64,000 nucleotides of DNA from Lates calcarifer (Eukaryota; Chordata; Actinopteri; Centropomidae), in contig NC_066836.1 in NCBI RefSeq assembly GCF_001640805.2, forward strand, positions 62,001 to 126,000, in the 5' to 3' direction. This document shows, piece after piece, positions 1 through 10,139 of the stretch. Positions within the stretch are counted from its first letter, which is position 1. The number at the start of each line of letters is the position of its first letter. The position numbers and the translations under genes were made by a program. Under the pieces are notes generated by a model. That model had not been told where the DNA came from. It ran no database searches and saw only the letters and a list, made by a program, of their open reading frames with translations.

Positions 1-266
1 TCAGAGTATGCACCGTGAGCTTACTGGATATACTCAATCGCCCCACAATGCATTGCGTTTCATCAGACTGCGTACAATGGCGGACCTTCAAGCGGATACA
101 CCCGGCACCAGCCAGCAACAGCGGGCCTACAAGCGTGAGTATATGCCTACATGCTAATTTAGTTTAGAGGCTTGTCAGTTGGTGCCACAATTACTACGGA
201 GCTGTAAATGTGGACATATGATAGCCATGATTAACAACGTTGTACGTCCTTGTTCATTTCATCAAG

Positions 267-838
267 GGACTGATGAAGACACGGGGCGGCCTCATTCGGT
301 GGAAGGCCATAAATGAGGAGCAGTTCACAGGGAGGCGCAACGCGGCTATCCAAGGCTTTGAGTAAGATGATTCATTTCAGTGTGCATAGTTCATCATAAG
401 CTCTTTCATTTCTTCTACCAAGTGAATGATAATTTCACTAATGATATGCTTGTTTAGGATGTTCATCAAAGATCAGGGGCTGGAGGGAAAGGTGGAGCCT
501 AGGTGGGTGAAAAAAAGTGGGAAAACCTGAAGCAGAAGTACAAGGCGAGTTCAAGCATCAAAAACACCACAGTCTTTGTATTAAGAACAGTATGAACATA
601 CTGATTTGATTATGCTATGATATATCAAGAGTAAACACTGGTGACAGTTGGAACATATTGAAATATGAACACTAGGAAAAGCAGAGTAAACAGTTAAAAT
701 ATGACAAGAATATGATGTGGATATAAATGATCAAATAAAACAAAACAATAGTTTGTAGGGTATGAATATAATCAGTGTTTATATGAATACATATATGACT
801 AGTGGTGATAAGTTAAGCCAATTGGTGATTATCAGATG

Positions 839-882
<44 letters not shown>

Positions 883-1343
883 TCTTTTAGGAGCTGAAGG
901 CACCTGGAACTGGTGTGAGCACAGAGGGAGGAGAGGCCACTGCTGCAAACTGGAAGTGGTTTGATGCCATGGATGAGGTGATGGGGCAGAGGCCATCGAT
1001 TACCCCACCAAACCTCATTACCTCATCCATGGCATCAACCTCTGCAGCAGTGGTCTCTCTTCAAGTGCAGGAAGGCAGAGAGCCAGCAAAGAGGAAGCGG
1101 GAGTCAGAGTTTCTCACTTTCCTCAGAGAGCTGCAGGAGAGAGAGGATGAGAGAGAGAGGTACCAAGAGGAAAGGGATGAGAAGAGAATTAGAGAGGCCA
1201 TTGAGAAGAGAAGAAGGAGAGAGAGAGGAGAGAGGAAGAGAGATGGAACAGTGAAAGGTGGGACAGAGAGTGGAGAGAGTGGGAGGAATGGCGAGAAAGG
1301 GAGGAGAGGGAGAGGGAAAGTCGTGCCAGGGAGGAAAGGCTGA
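267..1343 (+). pseudogene. Harbinger Myb/SANT-like DNA-binding protein, broken
   Basis: This is the accessory DNA-binding gene that Harbinger elements carry beside their transposase; in the family it helps transposase enter the nucleus and bind the element ends. Three blocks line up with fish Myb/SANT-like proteins. Block 1 (about 267-362) reads RGGLIRWKAINEEQFTGRRN, the first helices with their Trp. Block 2 (about 458-543) reads GLEGKVEPRWVKK and then continues as WENLKQKYK only after a one-base shift at the A-run near 512-518. Block 3 starts after the acceptor tcttttag at 890 and holds NWKWFDAMDEVMGQRPSI, then a low-complexity Arg/Glu tail that ends at a stop at 1341-1343. The gaps look like introns, but the donor after block 2 is gc instead of gt. 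It faces the transposase at 1764-2640 convergently. The left end of the element probably lies outside the window. The frameshift and the lost donor make it a pseudogene. Confidence 0.72.
842..881. repeat. (TG)n microsatellite, about 20 units
   Basis: This is an uninterrupted TG/CA tract just upstream of the last block of the Harbinger Myb-like gene, in what would be its intron. It is probably length-variable between individuals. Confidence 0.95.
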
Positions 1344-1763
1344 TGAACTTGTTAGAGTTGTTTATGCAAAAAAAAAATAAAGATCTGTAGTGTTCTGTGA
1401 TCATTTTGTAACATTATTTTCTGATCATGAAAAGAACAGAAACATTTATAAAATTATAGTGAAATGAAGTAAGGAGTTATATATGTAGACATCATCCCAG
1501 CAGGTATAGTAGTGTTGTCTGATGCTTGCAATGAGCAAACACTGGTCTCCCTACTCTTGAATCTTTAGAAGTGATCTGAAGGTGGCTCTGTGCTACAGAC
1601 CTTCTCTTCTAGTCAAATACAATCATCAGTAGCACAATTGTTAGGTGACCATGATAAAAATGTATGAGTTATGCTTAGCTATTTAACAAACTTATTTGCA
1701 GGATAGTTGATTTTAAAGGTTTCTGAAAATGAAGAGACAGCCAGTGCAATCAGAAACCAGTTA

Positions 1764-2640
1764 TTACAAAAACAGGCAAGCACTGTGAAACAGAAGATAA
1801 ATTGTGATAAATTGACAACAGATGATATAAAAAAGTGTAACAAGAAAATGCAAATATTTAAAATGTAAATGTATAACCAACTTTACTACAACTATGTACA
1901 TGTGATCACCAGGGTTGGCTAACATTGAAATAGAAATAAGGAAAATTAAACAGCTCCCTGGGTAAAGGTCAAAAAAAAAAAAAAAACAATAACAATAATC
2001 ATGTTCCTGCAGTACAGGGATCCTGTCAGTTGGAGCTGACACTGCAGCTGCAAGCCTGTTTCTGAGGCTGTCCCCAGACTGCTGCAGTGGCTCAATGGCA
2101 TCACCACAGTTATCACCATCACCACCATCACCATCTTCATCAGCCTCCAAAACATCCCCATTCCCAATACAGAGGTTGTAGAAGAAAAGGCAGTCAATAA
2201 TGACCTCAGACACAAACTCCACCTTCACCTCCAGTGCCTTCAAAAAGATGGAGCGCCACCTGGTCTTTAGCACCCCAAATGCCCTCTCCACCACACACCT
2301 TGCCCTGGACAGCCTTGAGTTGTACCTGGCCTCAACAGCATTCCAGACAGGCTCTCGGAATGGGGTCATCAGGCAGATGGGTTCAGCCAAACAGGGATAT
2401 CCTCTGTCACCTATGAGGCACCATCCTGGAGGTGGGTACAGCTGGTGTACATAGAACGGGCTGCACCTGAGGACCCTGGCATCATGCACACAGCCAGGGA
2501 ATCCCACAGTGACATCCAGAAAGTGCCCCTTGTGGTCACAGATGGCCTGAACAGGATGGAATGGAACAGTTTGCGATTGAAATAGTCCGCTGCAAACTGC
2601 CCAGGTGGGACAATCAGGACAGGAAATGCTTGAAGCATTC
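1764..2640 (-). pseudogene. Harbinger transposase (HARBI1-like), N-truncated
   Basis: This is the DDE transposase of a PIF/Harbinger element, read on the - strand. The C-terminal catalytic half is clear: AICDHKGHFLDVTVGFPGCV, then HDARVL, then IGDRGYPC with the second catalytic Asp, and RCVVERAFGVLKTRWR with the catalytic Glu. An Asp/Gly-rich acidic tail follows (about 2010-2130). The first catalytic Asp block (usually DGTH-like) and the N-terminal helix-turn-helix region are absent. The stretch DYFNRKLFHS that normally precedes the AICDHKG block lies in a different frame, so there is a frameshift near 2550-2580. The family is normally about 350 residues; about 230 recognisable residues remain here. 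The window is open past the natural end and runs into A-rich DNA at 1971-1986. The gene lies convergent to the Myb-like gene, the usual two-gene Harbinger layout. It is inactive. Confidence 0.85.
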
Positions 2641-2719
2641 ACACTAATGGAAATGGCTGAAATCATTGTTGAAATGAAGAAGAAAACACATTTTTGGCCA
2701 TAACTCAATACTAATATTA

Positions 2720-3430
2720 CTAATTATGACAAAATGTTACACAAATGTCTAATAAGATAAAATGATGAAGTGATGACATTTTCTGTGGCTTTCTGGTCTC
2801 CAGGCTGTTCTCCTGACCAGCTTCACCTGTCTATCCAGCCTCTTAGCTGTCTATCAGACGTGTCCACCCTACTCTGTCTTTATCCTGCCCTCATATACCA
2901 TAGGGCCCCTTCTCTTTTAATCTCCAGACGCCCTCCTGCTGGACTTGTTTCTTTCTTGCTGAGGGATGTCTGGAATCCATCCCTCAAGGATGGGATACAG
3001 TCACAATCTGACCCACTGTTTCCTTGGGCCCCTGTCTCCAGCCTCAGATCACTGTTCCATGGCCATATTCCTTCCTTGGCTCACCTTGCTCTTGCTGCCC
3101 ACCAGATGTGTAAAGACATTTCTCCCTAAAGACATTTCTCCCTATACTTGCAAATATGCATTCTGAAACGTAGCAAATTAACATTCATTTAAAATGAATC
3201 CAACTGTAAATAAAACAGTCAGTGGAATTAACCACCACGTCTCTCTATTAACCTTGTAGTTATTGCAAAACCACACCAACTCTAACCCTGTCTAACACAC
3301 AGGGTTCATTGTCAGGTTAGGTTGCCAAGGTTCTAAGAGGGTCTCACAGACCATTTAAGATTTTCACAATGGGTTCATGTCTCTTCTTCTTCTCTTCCTC
3401 TTCTCTTCGCCTCTTGTATGTTTCGTTTTC
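2720..3430. other. No gene recognised; right flank of Harbinger element
   Basis: An open frame at 2770-3129 (+) is Ser/Pro/Leu rich and matches nothing I know. A 15-bp direct repeat around 3112-3143 (gacatttctccct, twice) is local slippage. I could not identify the terminal inverted repeat of the Harbinger element here. Confidence 0.4.
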
Positions 3431-3432
3431 AG

Positions 3433-3672
3433 CTTACCAGAAATATTTTGAACGGTTCTCCAAAGTATCTGAGGGATCAGAGGCCTGTACAAGCTATACT
3501 GAAAGCACTGGTGATGACTATACTCCATCAGAGGCAGTACATGAAAGCAGCCCACAAAAACCTGACCGTCCTGTAACCAAAAGTCCATTTGTGAAGCAGA
3601 AGATGTCACAGAGGACCTATCGAAGAAGGACATGGCCCACAGTTTCTTCAGAGGAGGACAAGAGGATAGAAG
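3433..3672 (+). pseudogene. Exon-like block, unrecognised acidic/Ser-rich protein
   Basis: A 240-bp block is open throughout. It is preceded by a good acceptor (gttttcag, AG at 3431-3432) and followed by a donor (gtaaaa at 3673). Both bounding introns would be phase 1. The peptide is rich in Ser, Glu and Asp (EACTSYTESTGDDYTPSEAV), then basic (QRTYRRRTWPTVSSEEDKR). The style resembles large multi-copy teleost genes of unknown function that combine ESxDDY motifs with RRxW-type motifs, but I cannot name it. A 63-bp exon-like block at 5358-5420 has the same phases and could be the next exon. No start exon is visible upstream. It may be a relic of a transposon-borne or duplicated gene, or an exon of a live gene whose other parts I cannot see. 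Confidence 0.4.
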
Positions 3673-3814
3673 GTAAAAACTCTGATGACACAAACGTTAC
3701 GTTTTCTACAAAGAACACCGAAAGACAACAGGCATTATTAAAACTACCTCTGACTGGCAGCTTTCTCACCATAGCAGAGCACCTCAGACTAGAAGCCCAT
3801 TTCCACCAATATAA

Positions 3815-4115
3815 AATCATGAGATAAAAAGTCAAAATTATGAGATAAAAAGTCATAATCATGTAGATAAATTGAAATCATGAGATATTGTCAAAATTGT
3901 GAGATTAAAAAATTATAATTATGAGATGATGTCAAAATTATGAGATAAATTGAAATCATGAGATAATGTCAAAATTATGAAATAAATATGGAATTATGAG
4001 GTAATAAGTCATAATTATGAGATAAAAAAAAGTCATAATTATGAGATAATAAATCAAAATTATGATATAAATTGAAATTATGAAATAAAAAGTCATAATT
4101 ATGAGATCATGTTGA
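3815..4115. repeat. AT-rich palindromic minisatellite
   Basis: Around fifteen degenerate units of about 18-24 bp are each built on the self-complementary core tcataattatgaga followed by taaaaag or taaatt. Because the core is palindromic, the array can fold into hairpins or cruciforms on either strand. A stray unit-like segment occurs at about 4455-4475. There is no coding potential. Confidence 0.9.
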
Positions 4116-4146
4116 AATTTCACACTCAAAGTAGCAGTTCTTTGGC

Positions 4147-4370
4147 ATGAGTTCTTCTATTCAATTTGACAATGAAATGGATTGTGAGCACATTGAAGAC
4201 TATTTTAAACATGGCTTTACAACAGATGAAATACTCAATTTGCTTGCTGATTCACACTGGATTATATGGAGCAAATACACCCTTGTGTAGACAGAAAATA
4301 AATGATGTGGCTGAAGTGGCAGCAACTGGAAATATCTGGTCAGTGTCATGGTTACCTTATTTAGGATAAC
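4147..4370 (+). pseudogene. Integrase-type transposon protein fragment (N-terminal)
   Basis: An ATG at 4147 opens a 47-codon frame ending at a stop at 4288. Its segment IEDYFKHGFTTDEILNLLAD resembles the N-terminal helix block of multi-copy fish proteins that carry an rve-type integrase core (pattern: Phe-x-x-Gly-Phe-x-x-x-Glu-Ile-Leu-x-x-Leu-Ala). A following piece in another frame, INDVAEVAATGN, may be the next block of the same family. The integrase core itself, with its D,D-35-E residues, is not present. I read it as a short fragment left by a transposon. The assignment rests on one motif and could be coincidental. Confidence 0.4.
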
Positions 4371-4617
4371 ATATTGTTGGCATGGTGAGGACAACTTGGT
4401 GCACCACTGGAGTGCATGCAGACTTTTCCAAATTATTATCTCAATTTCAACGTATCATCTCATGATTATGATTTACTATCTCTTTGACTTAATGTGAGCT
4501 GTTTTTTTCTTATACCGGTGGAAATGATCTTCCATAGGCTGAAAACATTTGAACATCTAAAAAAAAATGATGCTTTTATTTCAAAGTTGCAGATACAGAT
4601 GTTACCATTTGTATCTC

Positions 4618-4790
4618 ACCAGTTGGTGATAGAAAACACATTTACACACACCAATTTTCAAAATAAAACATCAGGGGTTTAACAGAGCCAGACGCTGAAA
4701 TTCACAGAGAACGAGAAGGACATTTAAACACAACATGTCCTGTTTACACACACAACCAGACAGACACATACACATACTGTAACAGCTGAG
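4618..4790 (+). repeat. Dispersed repeat R1, copy 1
   Basis: This segment begins ccagttggtgatagaaaac, passes through a block related to ggtttaacagagccaga, and ends in acacaaccagacagacac. Copies occur at about 5893-6012 (same strand) and about 7530-7684 (opposite strand). The inverted copies 1 and 3 bracket about 2.7 kb that includes the exon-like blocks at 4.98 and 5.36 kb. Confidence 0.8.
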
Positions 4791-4904
4791 AAAGATACTG
4801 TCTGTGTGTGGCCAAGACAAAGTACAGAATTTTCTAATCACTCTTTACCTAGTTTAAGAAACACATTGTGCACAGTGCTTTCTTTATCTGCACTATCAAT
4901 TAAG

Positions 4905-5045
4905 AGGCTGTTAGTGTGCTATGTTGCCTACTAGCTGACTTTATCTTTTATTAATATACTCATAATTCCTTATTTGAACCAGATCCTTTAAAATCAAAGA
5001 AAATGCTGCAACCTGTTGAGTCTTACAGTGATCATCTTAAAACAT
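4905..5045 (+). pseudogene. Degenerate duplicate of the 5358-5420 exon
   Basis: The stretch from the shared intron sequence (ctcataattccttatt) through an exon-like core repeats the block at about 5290-5420. In this copy the acceptor region reads gaaccag and the exon is one base shorter. The donor position has become atgtaat instead of a clean gt after the conserved AG. The core still encodes KKMLQPVES against KKRQKPVET in the other copy. It looks like a tandem duplication of about 380 bp whose upstream exon copy has decayed. Confidence 0.5.
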
Positions 5046-5357
5046 GTAATTCACACACAAAAGATACTAGATGTCTTAAGTGTCTTTATTAAAAAAAGTG
5101 GAATTAAAAGATAATACAGTTCAGAATTTTCATGCTCAGTTCACATTATAGCAATTTTAAGACAAACTTACAAACTGAGCGATTAAAATTTTTCTCTCTC
5201 AGTACCACCAGTGAAACAAACTGTAATGCAGTGCACTGTTATGATTAGGTAATGTACGGAAGTCTATCTAGATGGCTTACATTCAGACAGTGAAGGTGTG
5301 TTATCAGTTAGCTGTCAGTATCTTGTATCAATATTCTCATAATTCCTTATTATACAG

Positions 5358-5420
5358 GATCCTCAAGATGTAAGAAAAGACAGAAACCTGTTGAGACTGA
5401 AAGTGATGACCCAGAAACAG
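5358..5420 (+). pseudogene. 63-bp symmetric exon-like block
   Basis: The acceptor tatacag (AG at 5356-5357) and the donor gtattt at 5421 enclose 63 bp. Entered in phase 1, the block reads SSRCKKRQKPVETESDDPET and leaves in phase 1, so it could splice in frame behind the 3433-3672 block. Composition (basic then acidic) is similar to that block. I do not recognise the protein. A decayed duplicate lies 380 bp upstream. Confidence 0.4.
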
Positions 5421-5892
5421 GTATTTCTTAGACTACATGCACTGGAATACATGCATATTTGTTTAATTTGCTTTTGTGATAATGGTGTCAGCGTTGAAAA
5501 CATGTCAATAATTTACTGTAACTTTACTGTATGTATTTTGGGTGACTATCATTCTCAGTGACAATAAATACACCACTAGTCTTTGTACGTTAACAAATAA
5601 ATATACAAATAATGGTTACAAAGAAGTTCATAGTTGATAGAATTCATATTAATGGTTATTGCATACATCATTTCAGGTATTACCTTTCAGGAACAAGTTA
5701 TGAGAGTCACTGCTTGATAATGTCGCATATCTTACTGTTTGCATAGCTCTTCATCAATTTACGATTACCTGAATTTGCTTTACAGAAAGTGGGGGGATGC
5801 TGTTTCCTAACAACGCATCTTTTGCTCATATTTACCATTGAGAACAGGTTTTCACTGTTATATTACCTAAACTACTGAAGTAATTATCATTA

Positions 5893-6012
5893 AACATCAG
5901 GGGTTTAACAGAGCCAGATACTGAAATACACTGAGAAAGAGAAGGGCACTTTAACACAACATGTCCTGTTTACACACACAACCAGACAGACACATAGACA
6001 TACATACTGACA
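5893..6012 (+). repeat. Dispersed repeat R1, copy 2
   Basis: This is a direct copy of the core of R1 (from acatcaggggtttaacagag to acagacacatagaca). It lacks the leading ccagttggtgatag part that copies 1 and 3 have. Confidence 0.8.
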
Positions 6013-6299
6013 CACACACAACTGACATCTGCACATTAACTGTTAAACCCTGGTTCTGAATGTTTATGTAAATGTGATATTAGAATATTTTCCCTTTTTC
6101 ATTAATTTGCAAACATTTCTAAAAACTTGCTCACCGGAAGTGAGGAAAAACCCATTAGCAAAATAAAAGCTCACAAAGTAAATATTCATAAAACAAAAAT
6201 ATATAAGGAAAATAATGACTAAACATGAAAAGGGATGGATTGTTGGAGAAATATAAACCTATGACAAACAAATGCTGCAACTACATTGTCTTTTGTAAC

Positions 6300-6432
6300 A
6301 CCAGACAGTACCCCTCCACTTTCTGTAAAGCGCTGGTCCTCCACACACACCGCTGACATGTGTATTGATGGGTTTGCTAAATGTAGTGTTCGAGGAACAG
6401 TCCCAAACCCTGAATTGGATTTTTCCTGAGAA
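6300..6432 (-). other. Possible exon-like block on the - strand
   Basis: On the - strand an acceptor-like ttctcag precedes an open stretch encoding SGFGTVPRTLHLANPSIHMS and SAVCVEDQRFTESGGVLSG. A stretch at about 5780-5825 (+) repeats part of it (tttacagaaagtgggg) in the opposite orientation. No known family is recognised, and this may be chance. Confidence 0.2.
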
Positions 6433-6529
6433 ATCAGTTTTAGAAAGGAAAAAAAAGGAAATATTTTGTGAAAATATATCTTTACTCTGAGATAAATGGC
6501 ACTTAATAATGACTTTTCATTACACATCA

Positions 6530-7420
6530 AGCTTCACAGGATGAGCACAAATGAAAAATTAGCATTACAATATTTTTTTTAGCCAGATGGTAAAACACAA
6601 TAATTATTACAACATTCGCCAGGATTGTCACATTTATGATTTCTAACTATTACTGTAACATAAAACATAAATAAGATATTAAATAAATACTTACCCTTCT
6701 TCCAATGGTTAATAGTCCCCTTCATGGTAGAAACCAAACCATCTTAGAGTGCCTCAGTTTTGGATGCTCTGCTGAAGTGTAGTAGGGATTCCGGGGCCTT
6801 ATTAACTAAAAGCCTTTGAAGCTGTTGCTGTCTTAGTGTTGGTGGGTGGGTTTTTAGTGATTCCATGAGTGCTCATTGGTTTATTTCACACAAATGTTGA
6901 TGGACAAGCAAATAGTAATATGAATGGTATAATATGAATAGTAGACGGGCTCTTCTATTTATCTATAAACTGTATATTGAACTAATTGTTCTAGTTCTAA
7001 ACAATCAAAACAATCACAATAAACAAATAAGTTTAACTAATTGATTAAAAAGAGAGACAGAAAAAAAAACCCTGTTCTATGTGTTGCTAAATGTGATCCA
7101 TAAACTACTGGCTGTTTACTATTCTACTATAATAAAAATAAACCTTTGTGATATATGTTTATTCATCTATTAATAGTCATTTTCAAATATTAATACCCTT
7201 TTTCCCATAAACATAGTCACTGTCGGCCTACATCGTTTAGAAAATCATTTCACCTCTCATCAATATGCACACAATACCACATAATCACAAAGCAAAAGCA
7301 AGTTTTTAGAAATTTTTGCAAATTAATGCTAAATGCATAATCAAAAGTAGGAAGTTAAATGGAAAAAAAGGTAGAAATAGTTGAAAGGTAAAATCAGCTG
7401 CTGAGGGTTTGACTCAAACA
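6530..7420. other. AT-rich intergenic DNA, nothing recognised
   Basis: I see no long open frame, RNA gene or clear repeat apart from short A- and T-runs. Confidence 0.6.
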
Positions 7421-7529
7421 GTTAAAATGGAGAGAAAGAGGTATGAAGTCTTAAACACTGTTTAAAGATAATTAACCGATCAGTGATCTCTGTGTAAGAG
7501 AAATCCAACAGAGTGGCCCATGTGTTAAT

Positions 7530-7690
7530 AATATATGTGTCTGTCTGTTTGTGAGTGTAAACAGTTGCTGTGTTAAAGTGTTCTCCTCTTTCTCTGTGTA
7601 TTCCAGTATCTGGCATGATATTTTACTTTGAAAATCTGTGTGTGTGTCTGTGTGTGTGTGCGCGTTTTCTATCACCAACTGAAATTAACT
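7530..7690 (-). repeat. Dispersed repeat R1, copy 3 (inverted), with (TG)n
   Basis: The reverse complement matches copy 1 from cagttggtgatagaaaac through acagacagacacat. A TG-rich tract (about 7634-7662) is inserted where copy 1 has acacacaccaa. Confidence 0.75.
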
Positions 7691-8115
7691 ACCAAGTTAC
7701 TCCTGATTAAAACTGCTCTAAAACCTGTTTGAAGTGAAACGTGTTGAACTGTGTGCGAATCCACGTCTTCTATGTGGTATGGAGACGGTTTGTAGCAGGA
7801 TTTTGACAGAAAAGTAAGTCAAGAGTTTGATAAACAGTACAGACATCAGAGATCAGCTGATCACAATCACCCGTTTGTGTCCAACTGTACTCATAGGTTG
7901 CCTATAGCAATATCAAGGTCTCAGCCTCTACTGTGTCAGATTTTGCTCTGTGCACCTCTTGAACTTCTCCTAATAATTTAAATACCATAACACCTATCAA
8001 TAAAATGTTGGCAGGTGACTACCAGCGCCAGGAGACTTTACTGAACACAGATGTGTGTCATTTGTGTAGATAAAGTGAAAAATGACCACAGTATGGCAGT
8101 TTAAAAACTGGCCTG

Positions 8116-8526
8116 GTTTGGATAATGTCAGGGAAGAGAGCTCTGTGGCTGAACCTCTCAGGCCTGAGTGACTCACAAAAGGCAGAGGTCATGGACACCG
8201 CTTATGACCGCACCAAAGGTCTTTTTGCTCCGGCTTTGGAGAAGATGAAGGAAACCAGCACACTCAGAAAGCAAGAGGGTGAAGCCTTTGACCTCTGCCT
8301 ACCCAGGAAGCATGTCCCTCGTCCCCCCCAGGGACCAAGGCCTGGCTTTGCTGTGAGAGGGAGACACGAGGGTTGCAGACCACAGAGACAGGCAACCAAG
8401 CCAAAGACTAATCAGCAGCCCAGGTCAGGAAACCCAGGACCATGGGGCAAACACTCCTTTGCCGCTGTGGCAGCAAGAAACCGCCCCTTCCACCCCGGGG
8501 AAGGGAAGAAAAAGTGTGCAACCTAG
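8116..8526 (+). pseudogene. DIRS gag-like protein, C-terminal part
   Basis: The reading frame from 8125 contains LWLNLSGLSDSQKAEVMDTA, then EKMKETSTLRKQEGEAFDLC, and ends with a Pro/Lys-rich tail before a stop at 8524-8526. These are signature blocks of the gag-like ORF of fish DIRS elements. About 133 residues remain. The N-terminal region of the family protein is missing because the element is 5' truncated, so the ATG at 8125 is an internal Met and not a true start. Confidence 0.8.
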
Positions 8527-9013
8527 CACCCACAGCTTCTCTCTCCCCTTCCCCCACAAAGAAGAGAAGAAAGGTGGAACAGAGTTCCAAAGTTCATGGT
8601 TCAGAGGCCATGGTGAGTTCTGTCTCAGGTGTCCTCTCTCAGCCTCTCTCCCCTCATGTTTCAGAGGAGGAGAGTCAGGGACAAATAATACAGTGTTGCC
8701 AAGCACTCCCAAGCTTGCTTGTTTTCCCCAAAACAACATAAAAACAAACTCACGTTGTGCCCCGACTGTACCCACAGGGGAGCTCTCACTCCACTGGGTG
8801 CAGACATCTCCCCTCAGATCCCGGAGGTGACACCTTTTGCTGCCCGGGCGGACAGGTGGTACACATGCGCAGTGCACCCATAGGATTATGTACACTATCT
8901 CTCAGGGGCACAGACTACAGTTCACTATGAAACCACCCAGATTCAATGGTGTGTTGGTTTCTGTGGCCAAGGGGGATGCTGCACGTGTTCTAGAGAACAA
9001 AATACAGTCCCTA

Positions 9014-10130
9014 ATAATTACTTCCTCGTTCCAAAGAAAGAGAGCTCATCACTTCGGAGATCACAGATCTCCGTGTGTTAAACAAGCACTTACAAAAGTA
9101 CGCTTTCAGAATGTTGACACACAAAGTGCTCTGTCACTCGATCCACCTGGGCGATTGGTTTGTAACAATAGAGAGGCAGAGCCTACGAATATCTGGCCAT
9201 GCCGTTTGAGCTATCGTTAGCTCCGAGGGTGTTCAGCAAGTGTGTGGAAGCAGCGCTGTCTCCATTATGGAACAGCGGCATCAGAATATTCTCGTACATA
9301 GACGATTATCTAATATGCTCTCAGTCACGGGATCAGGTGATCAGAGATTCCGCTATGGTGATAGATCATCTCAGTGATCTGGGGTTCAACGTCAACTGGG
9401 CGAAAAGCCGAGTGGAACCTGTGCAATGCACAGAATATCTGGGTCTCAACATAAACTCCCTCTCCTATCGCGTCACGCTATTGGAGGGGAGGTTGGCATC
9501 TCTCAAACACTGCCTCTCCCTTTTCCAGCTGGTAAAGTTCGTGACGTTCAGACTTGCCTGCCTGCATCTGCTCGGCCTCATGGCTTCAGTGATATCTGTT
9601 GTACATTTGGGGCTTCTGAGGATGAGGGATTTTCAGTGTTGGGTGGCCGCATTGTGCCTGTGCCCTGTGTCATCACCTCAGCAGCAGGGTGAGAATCACC
9701 CCAACGTGTGTGGCAGCTCTCCGCCCATGGAGAGACTCAGCGGCCCTCACGTTGGGAGTCCCGCTGGGAAAGGTATTATCCAGGGTAACTATGATGACAG
9801 ATGCGTCCCTATCGGGATGGGGGGGGCGACCATGCTGGGCAGAGGGGTGAATGGCACCTGGAGCCCGGGGCTGGCTCGGGCTCACCTAAACATCTTGGAA
9901 CTCTGGGCAGTGTTCTTTGCACTAAAACATTTCCTTCACTTTCTCCAAGGTCGCCATGTCTTGGTAAAAACAGACAACTCCGTGGTGGTGGCATACATCA
10001 ACCGCCAGGGTGGCACTCACTCTCTGCAGCTGCACAAGTCAGCTCGAGTGTCACATGTGCCAGGCGTATTGAACAGGGGGTGGATCTCCTATCACGAGGA
10101 AATCCACTGTACGAGAGAGAGAGTGCCAGT
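9014..10130 (+). pseudogene. DIRS reverse transcriptase and RNase H, frameshifted
   Basis: This region copied the element RNA into DNA. The early RT motif NNYFLVPKKESSS is at 9014-9052 in one frame. The next blocks, MPFELSLAPRVFSKCV and the catalytic SYIDDYLICS, are at 9199-9320 in another. RT continues through LGLNINSLSYRVTLLEGRL. After about 9690 the true frame shifts: TCVAALRPWRD and VTMMTDASLSGWGG (RNase H, first catalytic Asp) lie one frame over up to a G-run at 9818-9826. Beyond it the original frame resumes with NILELWAVFFALKHF and VKTDNSVVVAYINRQGG, which carries the Glu and second Asp of RNase H. So two shifts compensate each other. A further fragment, GVDLLSRGNPLYE, is at about 10075-10110 in a third frame. 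Part of the RT palm before 9199 is missing. Confidence 0.88.
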
Positions 10131-10139
10131 GGGACAACA

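Noticed and set aside
2770..3129. 119-codon frame on the + strand
   Set aside because: Pro/Ser/Leu-rich, no splice signals and no recognised family.
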